Assembly (NCBI GenBank): GCA_003550325.1
Contig: QKWP01000668.1
Span: 134,542 to 198,541, forward strand
DNA length: 64,000 nucleotides
Direction of reading: 5' to 3'
From: Gigaspora rosea
Lineage: Eukaryota; Glomeromycota; Glomeromycetes; Diversisporales; Gigasporaceae
Positions 1-11,351 of this stretch are shown piece after piece. Below the pieces are notes generated by a model, which was not told the DNA's origin, searched no databases, and was given only the letters and a program-made list of their open reading frames with translations. Position numbers and translations under genes: made by a program. Position 1 is the stretch's first letter, and every line of letters begins with the position of its first letter.

Positions 1-488
1 CTCTTTAAAAAAAAAAAAAAAAAAAGAAATTAGTGATTTATATAAATCTTGATTTGTAAGCATTAATACTTTTTATGGTCGTAAATAGTTTCTTCGAAAC
101 TTGATATCTTTCACATATTTTTTAAAATGGCTTAAATTTCTGATCGATAATTACATATTAAAGCATTAATAGTATATATTTTAGAAGTACTAATAGAATA
201 TTTTACTCATAAAATATTTCTAATATTAATCGATAGAACTGTTGGAACTATCGCAAATAATTGAATTAGATCGATATCTTACTATTCGTGAAAAAACTAT
301 CAAGTCTTTAGTGGTTAATTTAAAATATTTGAGAGGCATATTTTTTATTAAATATTTATAATTCAAAAATGAATTTAAAAAAATTTAAGCAATAATTTGC
401 AGTTCTTTATTATTAATTTATTATAATTAAAAGTGCAAAATAAGAAAATAACTGCTTAATTAACATTATGTACAAAATATTAATTTAG
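1..488. other. AT-rich sequence without gene
   Basis: Only A/T-rich sequence with stop codons in all frames; nothing recognisable. Confidence 0.6.
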
Positions 489-976
489 TTGGTACTAGTG
501 ATGCCACCGAAATTGATTTTTGAAAAAGGCCTATTTCGTCTTTATTAGAGAAAATTAAAATTTTTTATAAAAAAGAGCAGATAAAATTTATATAGATATG
601 CTCCTTATAATTTTGTCTATTCAAAAAAGTATCAAATAATTTCGTCTTTCAAATAAAATAGGTCAAAAACAATTTCGTCTTTAAATTTTAATTTCGGGTT
701 TTAGAACCCAAAATGCTTCTGTCCTCATGTATAGTTGGTACTAGTGATGCCATCGAAATTGATTTTTGAAAAAGGCCTATTTGTCTTCATTAGAGAAAAT
801 TAAAATTTTTTATAAGGAAGAGCAAATAAAATTTATATAGATATGTTCTTTTAATTTTGTCTATTCAAAAAAGTATCAAATAATTTCGTCTTTCAAGTAA
901 AATAGATCAAAAACAATTTCATCTTCAAATTTTAATTTCGGGTTTTAGAATCTGAAATAATTTCATCCTCATGTAT
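489..976. repeat. Tandem duplication, unit about 245 bp
   Basis: Two adjacent copies (489-733 and 734-976) begin GTTGGTACTAGTGATGCCA and end with a CCTCATGTATAGTT-like stretch. They are about 95% alike by eye. A third copy starts at about 979 (GTTAGTACCAGT) but is cut off by the MITE-like sequence at 990. No coding potential seen. Confidence 0.85.
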
Positions 977-989
977 AGTTAGTACCAGT

Positions 990-1154
990 AAGGGAAATAT
1001 CAGATATTAGCTGATATTGTAGGGTAGAGGAGGTAGACAAAATCTCAGGTTTAAATATACATATATAATCAATCAGAATAACTAAATTTCTCAGGAGGGG
1101 AAAGAGTGTGGGTTCTATAGTAAACTGATCTCAGCTAATATCTAACACATCCCT
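990..1154. mobile_element. Short hAT-like MITE candidate
   Basis: Left end AGGGAAATATCAGATATTAG, and the reverse complement of the right end reads AGGGATGTGTTAGATATTAG; both continue with CTGA. The (T)AGGGA start resembles hAT termini. I do not see a clear 8-bp target duplication, so family and exact ends are uncertain. It interrupts the third unit of the preceding tandem duplication. Confidence 0.45.
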
Positions 1155-1319
1155 AAATATACATTCAATTTAAAGTTTATAATTGCAGACTCACTTAATT
1201 AGCTAAACTATTTTTCACCAATAAAAGATTGAACTCACGATCTATGAATTTGAGTCTGATCTAATCATGTATATAAATACTACAGTATATTTTTTGGTTT
1301 TGTCCTATTTCTTCCTACT

Positions 1320-2640
1320 TGATTTTTAGTTTTTTCTTTGTCTACTCTGGTAAATTTTCTTTATTTGTGTTGTATTTCTTATTATCATTGCAATTTTTCA
1401 TTAATGGCTTCATCATATAGCTTTTCAAAAAAGCCAGTAGTTTTTTTAACTTGTTTTTATACTTTGAGTACTAACATTTTTGGTTCTTGTGGTGCTTTCT
1501 TCATGGTCTCATAATTGGTGTTGCCCATTCTGGTAAATTTTCTTCATTGTTGGTGTTGTGCTTTTTATTGCCAGTGCAATCTTTTATTAATAGCTTCGTC
1601 ATGTAGTCTTTTAAGGAAGCTTTTTTTTTGAACTTGGTTTTTATTTAGAGTACAATATTTTTAGTTTTTGCTTTTTTCTGAAGTCTTGTTATTGGAGTTG
1701 TACATTCCAAAAATTTTCTTCAGTTATACCATGTTTCTTTATTGCCAGTGCAGTTTTGTTAATAGCTTCATCACGTTGTTTTTTAGAGAAGCAATTTTTT
1801 TTTGAACTTGTTTTTTTTTCTTTGAGTACTACTGTTTCAGTTTTTGTAGTACTTCTCTTTGGTCTTGTCATTAGTGTCATCCATTCCAGTGAATTTTTTT
1901 GTTAGTGTTGTGCTTTTATTGCCAGTGCGGTCTTCATTAACAGCTTTATCACGTTGTTTTTTAGGAAAGCATGCAGTTGTTTTCTTTTGTTTGAATTTAT
2001 TTTAAGTATTAATACTTTCAATTTTTTGTAGTACTTCTCTTTGGTCTCATTATTGGTGTCACCCATTCTAGTGAATTTTCTTTGTTTTTTGTGCCATATT
2101 TCTTTATTGCTAATGCAGTTTCATTAACAGCTTTGTCACATTTTTCAGAGAAGCAAATTTTTTTTTGAACTTGTTTTTTTATTTTGAGTACTATTATTTT
2201 AGCTTTTGTATTACTTCTTTTTGTCTTGTCATTGGTGTTGTCCATTCCAGTAAATTTTTTTTGTTGGTGTCGTGTGTTTGATTGCTAGTGCAGTCTTTTA
2301 TTAACACTTTCATCAAGTAGTCTTTCAGGAAAGCATGTAGTTGTTTTCTTTTGTTTGAACTTATTTTGAGTATTAACACTTCCAATTTTTTGTAGTGCTT
2401 TTTTTCATGGGATCTCACCATTAAAGTCATCCATTCTGGTGAATATTCTTCTTTGTTGGTGTCATGTTTCTTTATTATTAGTGCATTTTTTTTATTAACA
2501 GCTTTTGGCAAATAGTTTTTCAGAGAAGTATATAATTGTTTTCTTTTGCTTGAACTTATTTTGAGTATTAATACTTTTGTTTTTTGGATGCTTTTCTTTG
2601 TGGGTTCTTGTCACTGGAGCTGCCTATTCTGGTGCTGTCA
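1320..2640 (-). repeat. Coding minisatellite, ~180-bp units, decayed
   Basis: Seven to eight tandem units of about 178-188 bp, anchored by CCATTC(C/T)(A/G)GT(G/A)AATTTT at about 1345, 1525, 1700, 1880, 2063, 2240, 2430 and 2620. On the minus strand each unit encodes a Lys-rich ~60-residue module of the type KRSTTKxxxxVLKxKK-(Q/S)KKxCFSxK-EA(I/V)N(K/E)TALAIKKHGT. The frame is open over at most two units at a time; frameshifts and stops separate the others. It looks like the remains of a repeat-rich basic protein gene. I do not recognise the family; no start or promoter is evident. Confidence 0.65.
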
Positions 2641-3160
2641 ATATCATTCAGTTCAATAATTTTGTTAATAGAGTTTAGTATTTTAGAGATTAGATGTTTA
2701 GTATCTTTTATGGTTTAGAGAGTAGGGTCAATTGCTGAATGCAGGTTTGATATTATTGTATAATAAAATATTTGTTCTGAAATGTAACGCTATGTTATTT
2801 AATAAAAAAAAATTTATAAATTTATAAATTGTATATATGTATATATATACATGATAAATATTATTACAGTAATCAATAATGGTCAAATACCCAATTGCGC
2901 CTGATTATTATGTATGATAAGATAACCAATTTCTCATAATATAGTAAAAAATAAGATACCTATTAGTTTATTTGAATACAAATCGGGGTAATCAATTTAC
3001 TATGATAAGTCTTCTAAAGCTTTCTGAAAAGTCTTATATTTGCACCAAAGATATGTATGTAATCAAAGACAAATTGGAAAATACAAACTAGTAATTATCT
3101 GTATTCGTATTATATTTAGAGACAATCAGAAACCTGATCATTAACTGGTATAGTTTTATT
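2641..3160. other. AT-rich sequence without gene
   Basis: No open frame, repeat or RNA gene recognised. Confidence 0.5.
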
Positions 3161-4265
3161 CAACCTGCGAAAGTATTAGTAAAAATACATAAAATAATAA
3201 GACAGAGAAACAAATAGAAACTGGTACTTATATTAGTGCCAGTTCTGGTCCATATCACTAATTCTAGCTCCAATATATCTTTCTGACAAAGTACTGTGCA
3301 GGACAGCATAAAACATCCAATTTATATATATAGATACCAATTTTGGGTGCTTATATAATCAATTCTAATTAGCTAATTTTTGTATAATTGATTTTGATTA
3401 ATTAAAAATCTATATGTTTTCTTTTTTTTTATATAAACACCAATTTTTTGAACTCATATAGACTTTATTTCTTTATATCTTTTTCAAAACAAAAAATAAA
3501 AAAATCCTCTAACAGAAATGTAGATATCTAAAAATCTATCAATTTGTCATAGGTTTTTTTAATTTAGCTTGTTTTAAAGAAGTTATAAAACTTTAAAGTT
3601 TTTTTAATAAACGTTGAATGTTTTATGCTGTGCTGCACTGTGCTAATCTAAACAAAAAATTAGTAAAAGAACAGAAAACAAAGAACAAGAAACCCAAAAA
3701 AATGAACCTAGTACTTTTTTAATACCAGTCCCAGGTTAAATTATTAGCCCCTGCTTCAATATATCTTCTCTAACATGAAAAAAAGAAAAACATTAGTAAA
3801 GAAATAGAAAACAAGAATAAGCAAACAAAAAATGAACCTAGTACTTATCTTAGTACCAGTTTATAGGTCCAAATCGCTATTCTTAGCTCCAATATACCTT
3901 CTATAGCAAAGTACTAACTTTGAAAAAAAATATTAGTAAAAGTACAGAAAACAAAAACAGGCGAATGAACAAATAAACCTAGTACTTATCAAAAGTTCAA
4001 ATCAACAATTCCAGATCCATTAATCTTCTTCAACAAAGCACTAATCTAGAAAAAAAAATTAGTTAAAAAAAGTACAAAGTAAGAACAAGACAACAAAAAA
4101 TAGCTTATCTTGTACTAATCCTGAGTTCTAATCTCCAATACCGTTGAAGTGCCAACTATAGAAAAAAAATATTAGTAAAAAAAGTACAAAGTAAAAACAA
4201 AAAAATAAAAAAACAACTAGTGCTTATCTTGTAGTCCAAATCTCCAAACTCAGCAAAGTACAAAA
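3160..4265. repeat. Degenerate tandem array, unit about 130 bp
   Basis: Units start near 3220, 3707, 3837, 3973 and 4105. Each has CTAGTACTTAT(C)TTAGTACCAG, then a GCTCCAATATA(T/C)CTTCT-like segment, then AAAAAAATATTAGTAAAA and a purine-rich ACAGAAAACAA tract. The units are strongly diverged, and an unrelated AT-rich stretch separates the first from the rest. No open frame. Confidence 0.7.
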
Positions 4266-5069
4266 TATTATTAAGGTGATCTCAAGTATTTCTTAATGTA
4301 ATTGGCTATATACTATTAATTGAAGAATTCTTATAATAAGATTATGTTGCATATTAAATTTGAGCAAAAAAAAGATAATCTTTTTTCCATTTAATGAACT
4401 TGTTTGACCAAATAATTTATTTTTTACTAATTAAACTTTATTAAAGCTGAAAATAAATTTTAGATTATCTAACACAGATTATAGTTTATTATTGCATATA
4501 GTGCAAAATCAATTATGTCAAAGCTGTGTAGCTGGTATCTTGTCTAGTTTAGTATTTATATTGTTTAATTTATTAAAGGTATTTTGCAGATCAGTATTGT
4601 ATAGGTAAGCAGATCTGTATAGTATAGACTGACTTTTTAAATATAGACTATACTGATCCATATAATATATATTAAGGTTAGGGTTAAAAATTATAGCTGA
4701 TTGGTATAGTACTATTTTGCCATTTCAGAGTTTCAGAAATTTAGTTTCAGAAGTTAGTTTTATTTATTTAAACTAGTTTTAGTTTCAGTTATTTGGCCAA
4801 AAGAGTTTGGATAGCATTATTATAACCAACCAAATATAGATAACTATTATTTTATCTTTCTATTTTAACTGGTTAAAAATTCTATAATATTAAACTATAT
4901 ACTTGCAGATACCTGTGAATACCCATGGGTACCTATAGATATCTATAAAATTACTTGTTTAAAAATAGTACTATTTGTGAGATATTTACAAGACCCAAAT
5001 ATCCAAATAAGAGGTTCACAGGTCCAATCTCTAGGTAAATCAAAAAGAATAGATTTGCTATGAATTTTT
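4266..5069. other. AT-rich sequence without gene
   Basis: No gene seen. A short telomere-like GGTTAGGGTTA occurs at 4676-4686, too short to be an interstitial telomere array. Confidence 0.5.
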
Positions 5070-5340
5070 TAAAAAAATTTATTGAATTTGATCAGGTGTT
5101 TCTGGACAATTTTTTTTTTATTAAAAATACCAAAACATTTTCAAAACTAGAAGCTGCCAAAATTTTTTAAATAAAAAATATTTTAGCAACTATCCAATCA
5201 AATTTAATATAATTTTTTTTATTTAAATTCTTTTGATTTATAGAATTCAAATAAAAGAAATTTATCAAATTTGATCAGTTGAAATATCTTTGCTCAAAGT
5301 TTTTTTTTTAAAAAAAATCAAATTTGCTATAATACAAAAG
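5070..5340. repeat. Diverged copy of the palindromic repeat of 6.4-7.5 kb
   Basis: Contains ATTGAATTTGATCAGGTG, a central TTTGATTTATAGAATTCAAA-like palindrome and CAAATTTGATCAGTTGAAAT, the same arm and core elements as the array at 6390-7470, with more mismatches. Confidence 0.6.
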
Positions 5341-5407
5341 TGAAAAATTGTATCAACTCTATGAGCTCTCATTTACTTGAGCATAAATTTGCAAAGCAAA
5401 GCTTTAA

Positions 5408-6095
5408 GGGTAGGGTGAACATAGATTATTTTTCATATGATCTATATGGTATATTGGATTTTTACATAGTAATAAAAAAATGTTTATGATAAAACTTTTT
5501 AACAACTGAGCCAATTTGTATCAAATTTATTTGACATGTAGATTAAGATAGGTTGTTTAAAATATATATTGCTTTAAAAAAATCAACTTTATATATAATT
5601 AAAGTTTTCTGTGAATGCTATATTTTTCTGGAGGTTACACAAACATTGTTAACTCTAATTGGTTGAATCATATGATGTTTACATCATTTTACTTATTTGC
5701 ACAGGTAACACAACCCAAAAAAAATCCGATTTTGTAAATAAACTAAGTGCGTGAAATAAAAATTTAGGGTTAGGGTCTTAACGTTAGAGGCTATAAGGTT
5801 AGAGTGATGTTTGATATAAGTAAAATTTCATTCCCTTCATTTTTAATTAGTGCACCAAGATCGATTTAACCATTAGTTTTTGCGTATTTTCACTTTTTTC
5901 TTCTCTTATGCGTGTTCAAATTCTTCTGGAATAGTCAAAATTTGTACTCTCCGATTGGCTATTTCCTCTCCAGGAGCTTGTATTACCCGCGCAAATAAGT
6001 GGATGCATGTTTACATGTAAATCATATAATAATGGTTATACAAAGTTAATCTACAATCTATTTTGTATGAATTCAGAAATGTTAACACCCTACCC
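5408..6095. mobile_element. MITE flanked by TTAA, with a nested insertion
   Basis: Begins GGGTAGGGTGAAC and ends with CACCCTACCC, with TTAA on both sides (5404-5407 and 6096-6099). It is homologous, in reverse orientation, to the 375-bp element at 40382-40756, which has the same TIR and TTAA flanks. TTAA targets are typical of piggyBac-like elements, but the GGG terminus is not the usual piggyBac end, so the superfamily is inference. No transposase. About 322 bp of extra DNA (5685-6006) is inserted relative to the other copy. Confidence 0.75.
5685..6006. mobile_element. Nested MITE with 10-bp target duplication
   Basis: Flanked by direct repeats ATGTTTACAT at 5675-5684 and 6007-6016 and absent from the sister element at 40382-40756. 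The ends are inverted copies: ACTTATTTGCACAGGTAACA on the left and, read on the minus strand, ACTTATTTGCGCGGGTAATA on the right. The 9-10-bp target duplication fits a Mutator-like MITE. Contains TTTAGGGTTAGGGTC, which is telomere-like but isolated. Confidence 0.7.
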
Positions 6096-6389
6096 TTAAT
6101 ATATTTCTAAGACTAGAGATTGGAATCATTTAAATGTTTAAAAATTGCTTTCATAGTTCCAGGCAGAATTATGTTGGTCATAGGCCAGAATTATTTTAAT
6201 GCTGGCCAAATTAAATAATTAAATGGTTAAACGATTAAATGATTAAAGAAAAACTTTAGGCGATTCCAATCTATACTAAAGACTTTTTATTGTGCAATAA
6301 TCACTTTAGAACAATCTTTTCAAAATCAGAGTGGTACCATGAATTTCATTATAGCAACGAATAAAAGTGCATCAAAATTTTCTTAAAAC

Positions 6390-7470
6390 TTTATGCAAAG
6401 ACATCTCAACAACATCTAATCAAATTCAATAAATTTTTTTTATTTGATTTTATAGATCTATAGAATTCAAATAAAAAAATTTCCATTGAATTTGATCAGG
6501 TGGTTGCTGAGATATCTTCACTTAATTCAAAGTTTTAAGAAAAATTTGAAGCACCTTCTATTTAATAAATGTTTTGCTATTTTTAAAAATCTTAAATGAA
6601 GATATATTAGCAACCACCTAATAAAATTTGTCAGATTTTTTTTTATTTGAATTTTATGGATATATAGAATTCAAATAAAAAAAAATTTCATTAATGGTTG
6701 CTGAGATATCTTTGCTTAAAGTTTTTGGCGCAGCTTCGAACTTAATAATATGATGAAAATTCATAGTATCACCAACCTTAATTTTGATATATTTGGTCTA
6801 AAGTGATTACTGCGCAATAACAAGACTTTTAGATAATATATTTAAATTTTATTATGTGAAATTTTAGCTCAAATAAATGAAAACTCATAGGGTTAATACA
6901 TTTTTTACTCTTGTATTATGGACGAATTTGGTTTTTTTTTTGATTTTTTTTAAAAAAAAAAAGATTTGAGCGAAGATATTTCAGCAACCACCTGATTAAA
7001 TTCGATGAAAAATTATTTTTTTATTTTGAATTCTATGAATCATTATGATTCAAATAAAAATTTGATCAGAAATTGCTGAACTCAAGTTTTAGGAAAATTT
7101 GGAGCAGCTTCTATTTTTGATGTTTTGATATTTTTAAAAACTTTGAGTGAAGATATCTAGATATCTCGGCAACCACCTGATAAAATTCGATGAAAATTTT
7201 TTATTTGAGTTCTATGGATCCATAGAACTCAAATAAAAAATTTTCATCGAATTTGATCAGGTGGTGGCTGAAATAGCTTTGCTCAAAATTTTTGGCGCAA
7301 CTTCTATTTTTGACAAACATTTTGACATGTTTAAAAAAAAACTTTGAACGATTATATCTCAACAACCACCTAATCAAATTCGATGAAATTTGTTTATTTG
7401 AATTCTATAAAGTCTTAAAATTCAAATAAATAAATAAATAAATAAAATCATCGATTTGATCAGATAGAAC
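6390..7470. repeat. Array of long palindromes, period about 230 bp
   Basis: About five consecutive units. Each is an inverted repeat whose arms carry CAACCACCTGATCAAATTCG and whose centre is TTTGAATTCTATGGATCC followed by its complement. Units are linked by a TTTGAGC(G)AAGATAT / GGCGCAGCTTC-like segment. The best unit, 7163-7275, has arms of about 55 bp centred in GGATCC at 7216-7221. No coding potential. Probably a foldback or MITE-derived satellite. Confidence 0.85.
7426..7447. repeat. AAAT/AATA microsatellite
   Basis: About five repeats of a 4-bp unit (AATAAATAAATA...) at the right edge of the palindrome array. Confidence 0.8.
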
Positions 7471-7830
7471 AATCACGTACAATCGGGATGCAATAATCTA
7501 CAAATTTTATCAAAAGTCACATCAATTTGCAAACTACGATAATAGAATTGATAATGGAGGTTAATTAAAATGAAATTAAATAAAATATTCATAAACATCA
7601 AGTGATATTAAATAAATATTCGTAGCGATAGTTTGGGGATTACTTTTATTTTTATTTACAATTCTTTGAACGAGTGAAATAAGCTGTTTAATACACCTCT
7701 TGATTTTAATAAATTTTAATAAATAAAAATAATATAATTTTTAGAATATGCATTTTATTTTTTTTTAAATTTCAGAGGACAAAAAAGCGATATTTTAAGA
7801 AAAATAAAGATTAAAAAGAAATTATAATTT

Positions 7831-8201
7831 GATCTTAATGGACATTATAAAAGTGGTAACAAGCGAAAAATTTCAGCTACCAAACAAAGTAGTAAGTAAA
7901 TTAATTTTTTTTTTTTTAATCATTTAAAAATTTTAAATATTAATTTATAACTAACAAACAATCGAAGACTAATACCCCAACCAAAAAGCGGTCTATACAA
8001 GCTCCTTAAAATAAAAAAGATCACAAAGATCAACTAAAAGTAATTTTGATAAAAATGATCCTTCAATATAAAGCAATGATCCCAATGGATAAATTGGAAT
8101 ATGAAGAACGTATGCTTTTAATTGAAGAAAGAAAGGAAAATTTGCGAGAATTGCGAATTTCTAATATAATTAAAGAACGTGAAAATGGGCTAAAACAATA
8201 A
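7831..8201 (+). pseudogene. 3' fragment of a decayed gene
   Basis: A reading frame around 7838-7889 reaches a good intron donor (GTAAGT at 7891) and resumes after an acceptor near 7968 with a Lys/Pro-rich segment (TNTPTKKRSIQAP), then breaks. From about 8055 an open frame, read MDKLEYEERMLLIEERKENL and ending RENGLKQ before a TAA at about 8200, is a charged helix. Such Glu/Arg-rich helices are common at the C-terminus of fungal Myb/SANT- or NAM-like transposon-associated proteins. That parallel is family knowledge, not proof. No start or upstream domain remains. Confidence 0.4.
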
Positions 8202-8572
8202 AACTTGAATTAATGGCGATAAATATATTAACTTGCATTGCATTCAATTAATATTAAATATGCTTGCGAATATATTTATTAAATATCATATATCAATGTA
8301 ATTGTCTGAAGTATAAGAATCAAACAAATAATACGTTCATATTGTATAGGTTTTATATATTTATACAAGTTAGTAGGACCGACGTAATTCTTGTATACGT
8401 ATCTGGTATATATATATATGCGTTATACGCTTTTTTAATTTTATAACATACTCATGCTATACTACTTTAAGTAATACCCGTAGTTCTGTAATGATATAAA
8501 ATTCAACAATGAGTGTTATAGTGCAAGAAACCTATACTCGAAATGGTTCAATTTTTTAAATCACTATAACAT

Positions 8573-8643
8573 TTTATACAAGAGTTTTTTTTTTTTTTTA
8601 TAACTCCCTTCGGAGACGCTCAGTGGCGTACTTTATACAAGAG
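8573..8643 (-). mobile_element. 5'-truncated retroposon with target duplication
   Basis: Direct repeats TTTATACAAGAG (8573-8584 and 8632-8643) flank a 47-bp insert. On the minus strand the insert reads GTACGCCACTGAGCGTCTCC, then GAAGGGAGTTAT, then about 15 A residues. Poly(A), severe 5' truncation and a 12-bp duplication are the hallmarks of LINE-driven insertion. The body contains a CTCC-GAAG-GGAG hairpin, as in LINE/SINE 3' tails. The source element is not identifiable from so short a piece. Confidence 0.75.
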
Positions 8644-8649
8644 GTTTTA

Positions 8650-9354
8650 AAAAAGCTGATCGGTAAATTTGTAAGTTGATACACTTTAAAGTAATACAAT
8701 TTTTATTGCTTAATCTAGACTTCTAGCACATAGTTTATCTTGTTTGATATATACCCTTGCCAGCACCCAAAATGGTATATTGTTAGAGTTTTAGTAATAT
8801 TATATAATTCTATTTTAACCATGTTGGCAATTCGTGAATTTGGACGTATAAAAAATTATTTGGACTAATTTGGACATATAAAATATTATATGTCCATATG
8901 TCCATGTCCAAATAAAATTTTATTGGACATACCGTAGTCAAAAGCCAACACTGAATTTTAACCCTACTTCAGTTGAAAAATCATATGAATCGTTTTTCGT
9001 TTTGAAATTTATCTCATTCGATGATCCAAAACTAGCCAGTAAGAATATAAAAAACATCTACGTACATACGTATAATTTCGGCACAGCAGTCCCCGTGACA
9101 TACTAATGAGTAGATACACTAATGTGTAATGAGTGGATTAATGAATAAAAACTTACGTCAATTCTTAATTTCATAATAAAAGAAAGAATAATAGTCTTGT
9201 GCATCATCAATCGTCATAGGTTTCGTTATTCATCATAGCTTTCGTTTTTATCAATTAGCTATCCAAAAATTGTTTGACGAAAGATTTTAGTTATTAACGA
9301 AAATTTCGTTATTCATCAGGCACTATTAATGTTGAATGGCATGCCATTTAACAA
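8650..9354. other. AT-rich sequence without gene
   Basis: No gene. Contains a local TTGGACATATAAA/TATGTCCA inverted stretch at about 8850-8930. The right part (from 9130) belongs to the dispersed repeat described separately. Confidence 0.5.
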
Positions 9355-9650
9355 GTTAAATTATTTTTCTACCAAATTCGTATATTTGAATCGTCTTGTA
9401 GAAACAATTCGAATGGTACCAAAATCAAAAATTCGATCACTAGATCACAAGATATCAATGATGAACGCATACTTGAATACAACTTTTCAATGATTGCTAG
9501 ATCATTTTTTTTAATTATTCCTACATTTATTATATCTAAATGCTAAGTTACATACAATACTTATTAATCATAAGTTTCGTCATTCGTCACTTTTGAAGTT
9601 ACCTGACGAAATGGTTTCATCATACGTTTAGCATAGTTAATACCAGCTTA
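9130..9650 (+). repeat. Dispersed repeat, copy 1
   Basis: Shares with 13260-13745, in the same order and orientation: an AGTCTTGTG(C/T)(A/T)TCATCAATC-like start, TAGGTTTCGTTATTC, ACTTTTCAATGATT, CATCTAAATGCTA-type tracts and TTGAAGTTACCTGACGAAAT. Copy 1 carries an additional insertion at about 9340-9460. No coding potential; the element family is unknown. Confidence 0.65.
9372..9460. repeat. Palindromic dispersed repeat, partial copy
   Basis: Contains CAATTCGAATGGTACCAAAA and GATCACTAGATCACAAGATA, the right arm of the ~110-bp palindrome family also found at 24.7, 24.9, 25.3, 35.1, 35.3, 36.4, 36.6 and 43.0 kb. The left arm is degenerate. Confidence 0.6.
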
Positions 9651-9654
9651 CAAT

Positions 9655-11270
9655 ATCATATTGAACTATTTACAAGAATTAGAAAGAATTAAGTTACGTA
9701 TATACCATTATACAAATCGCTACTTCTGGAAATGCGGCAATGCGGATTGCGGATTGCGGATTGCGGCTTTTGCGGCAAAAAATAAAAATGTGGCTGCATT
9801 AATTTCGTAAAATTAATTTGAATAGACAACGCTTTAATGGGATTAGATTTTTTTACCATTTTTCTTTATAAAATGTTTATTGTAATTTTGGCACATTTCA
9901 GTTAATTACGTTCAATTTACTTTACATGTAAAACTGAGATCATACCTTCCGTTCTTAATTTTGCGTGCGTAAACTAGGACGAATACAGTAAATGAGGCGA
10001 AGGATTAAATAGGAAATAGGTATTAAAATATTAAAGGGCATCTAAATAAATCCTTAATTTCTACATATGTACACATTTTTAAATACAAAATAATGGTTAC
10101 AAAACAATTAGCCTTTAATAAATTAAGAAATGATGCATGGCATAGCATAGTCATAGCATATTCGTGTAACTTTATATATTCTTGTATTCATAAAAAAAAA
10201 AATCTAAATTCGGATTTTTATCCTCAACAAAGTAAAATAATCATTTACTAAAATAGTTCAACAGTTTATTATGAAATATAGCATCATCATAAGTAAAAAT
10301 TTAAATATAAATTTTCTATGATATTAATATACGTAAACGCATACATAATTCAAGGTCAAAATTTAAAAATACTTAAACGCATACATAATTCAAATTATAT
10401 GTAATTGCAATGAATATTCATATTTAAACAAATTATAGATTTAAAATTTTTTCGCTGAAAAATTTTTTATTTTTGCAGAATTTTCTTATCAGTTACAAAA
10501 AAAGGTTGATAACGTTTCCTGTTAGGCGTTGACTAAAGATGGATCAATGCATAAGATTTATATATAGAAATTTTAAATAAGATGAACCCATCCCTCATAG
10601 ATATAAATTGTAAGCATTTAAAAGGAATTGATTAACAATCTTAAATTACTATTTTCTTTGAACGAAATTAATTGATTTGGAACTGAATTTTAAGCAATCA
10701 CGGATAATCCATGCCCGATGTTGATCATATTCACATTTATGGTGCTGACACATTACCAAAATTCATGTAATTCTGACATATTGGGAAGATGAGAGATTTT
10801 AACGTTAAAGCATCTTCTATAATTAGTTGATCTGTATTTAGCGCCCTCGTTGAAATATAAATAAGGTTAAAAGTCTGAGTCCTGATATGATTTACTTTTA
10901 ATAATTTTGCGTACTAACTCTAAAAATTCTTGATGATAATTAAATAATAGGGACGCCTATGTGTAACTTTATTACGACTGGATAGTTTACAATTACGCAA
11001 TGTTACTGTTACTCGACAGATCAATTTTCAATTGATTTGCAATTTCACATGACCTGATAGAATAGTAAATTAGAAAACTGCGAAATTGTGAAAACTTCTA
11101 TAATTATTTTTTCAGTACCATAAAATACTGCAGAATGCTGTAAAAAATAAATCATCCTAATATCGTTAAAAGAATTCAATTATGATTATAAATCAATAAA
11201 TTGGTTACTGCGTCAAGCTACATATAAATATATGAATTTTATGGTCATAATTTAAAAAAATGTAAAAAAA
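9655..11270. other. AT-rich intergenic region
   Basis: No supported gene in about 1.6 kb. A short GCGGATT microsatellite (about 9735-9775) is the only GC-rich spot. Two near-identical ACGCATACATAATTCAA tracts occur at about 10335 and 10380. Confidence 0.5.
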
Positions 11271-11278
11271 AAAAAAAA

Positions 11279-11289
11279 TATATAAAAGG
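11279..11289 (+). promoter_or_regulatory. TATA box of the repeat-peptide precursor
   Basis: TATATAAAAGG lies 63 bp before the start codon at 11352, just after a poly(A) tract. Spacing and sequence fit a core promoter; no transcript data. Confidence 0.55.
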
Positions 11290-11351
11290 ACTCCGTTCAA
11301 AATTTTTGAAAAATTGTCGTTATAATAATTGCTGTAATAAAATAATAAAAA

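Noticed and set aside
5760..5790. TTTAGGGTTAGGGTC as an interstitial telomere; also 4676 and 30490-30565
   Set aside because: Only two or so repeats each, degenerate and inside MITE or A/T-rich sequence; too short for telomere DNA.
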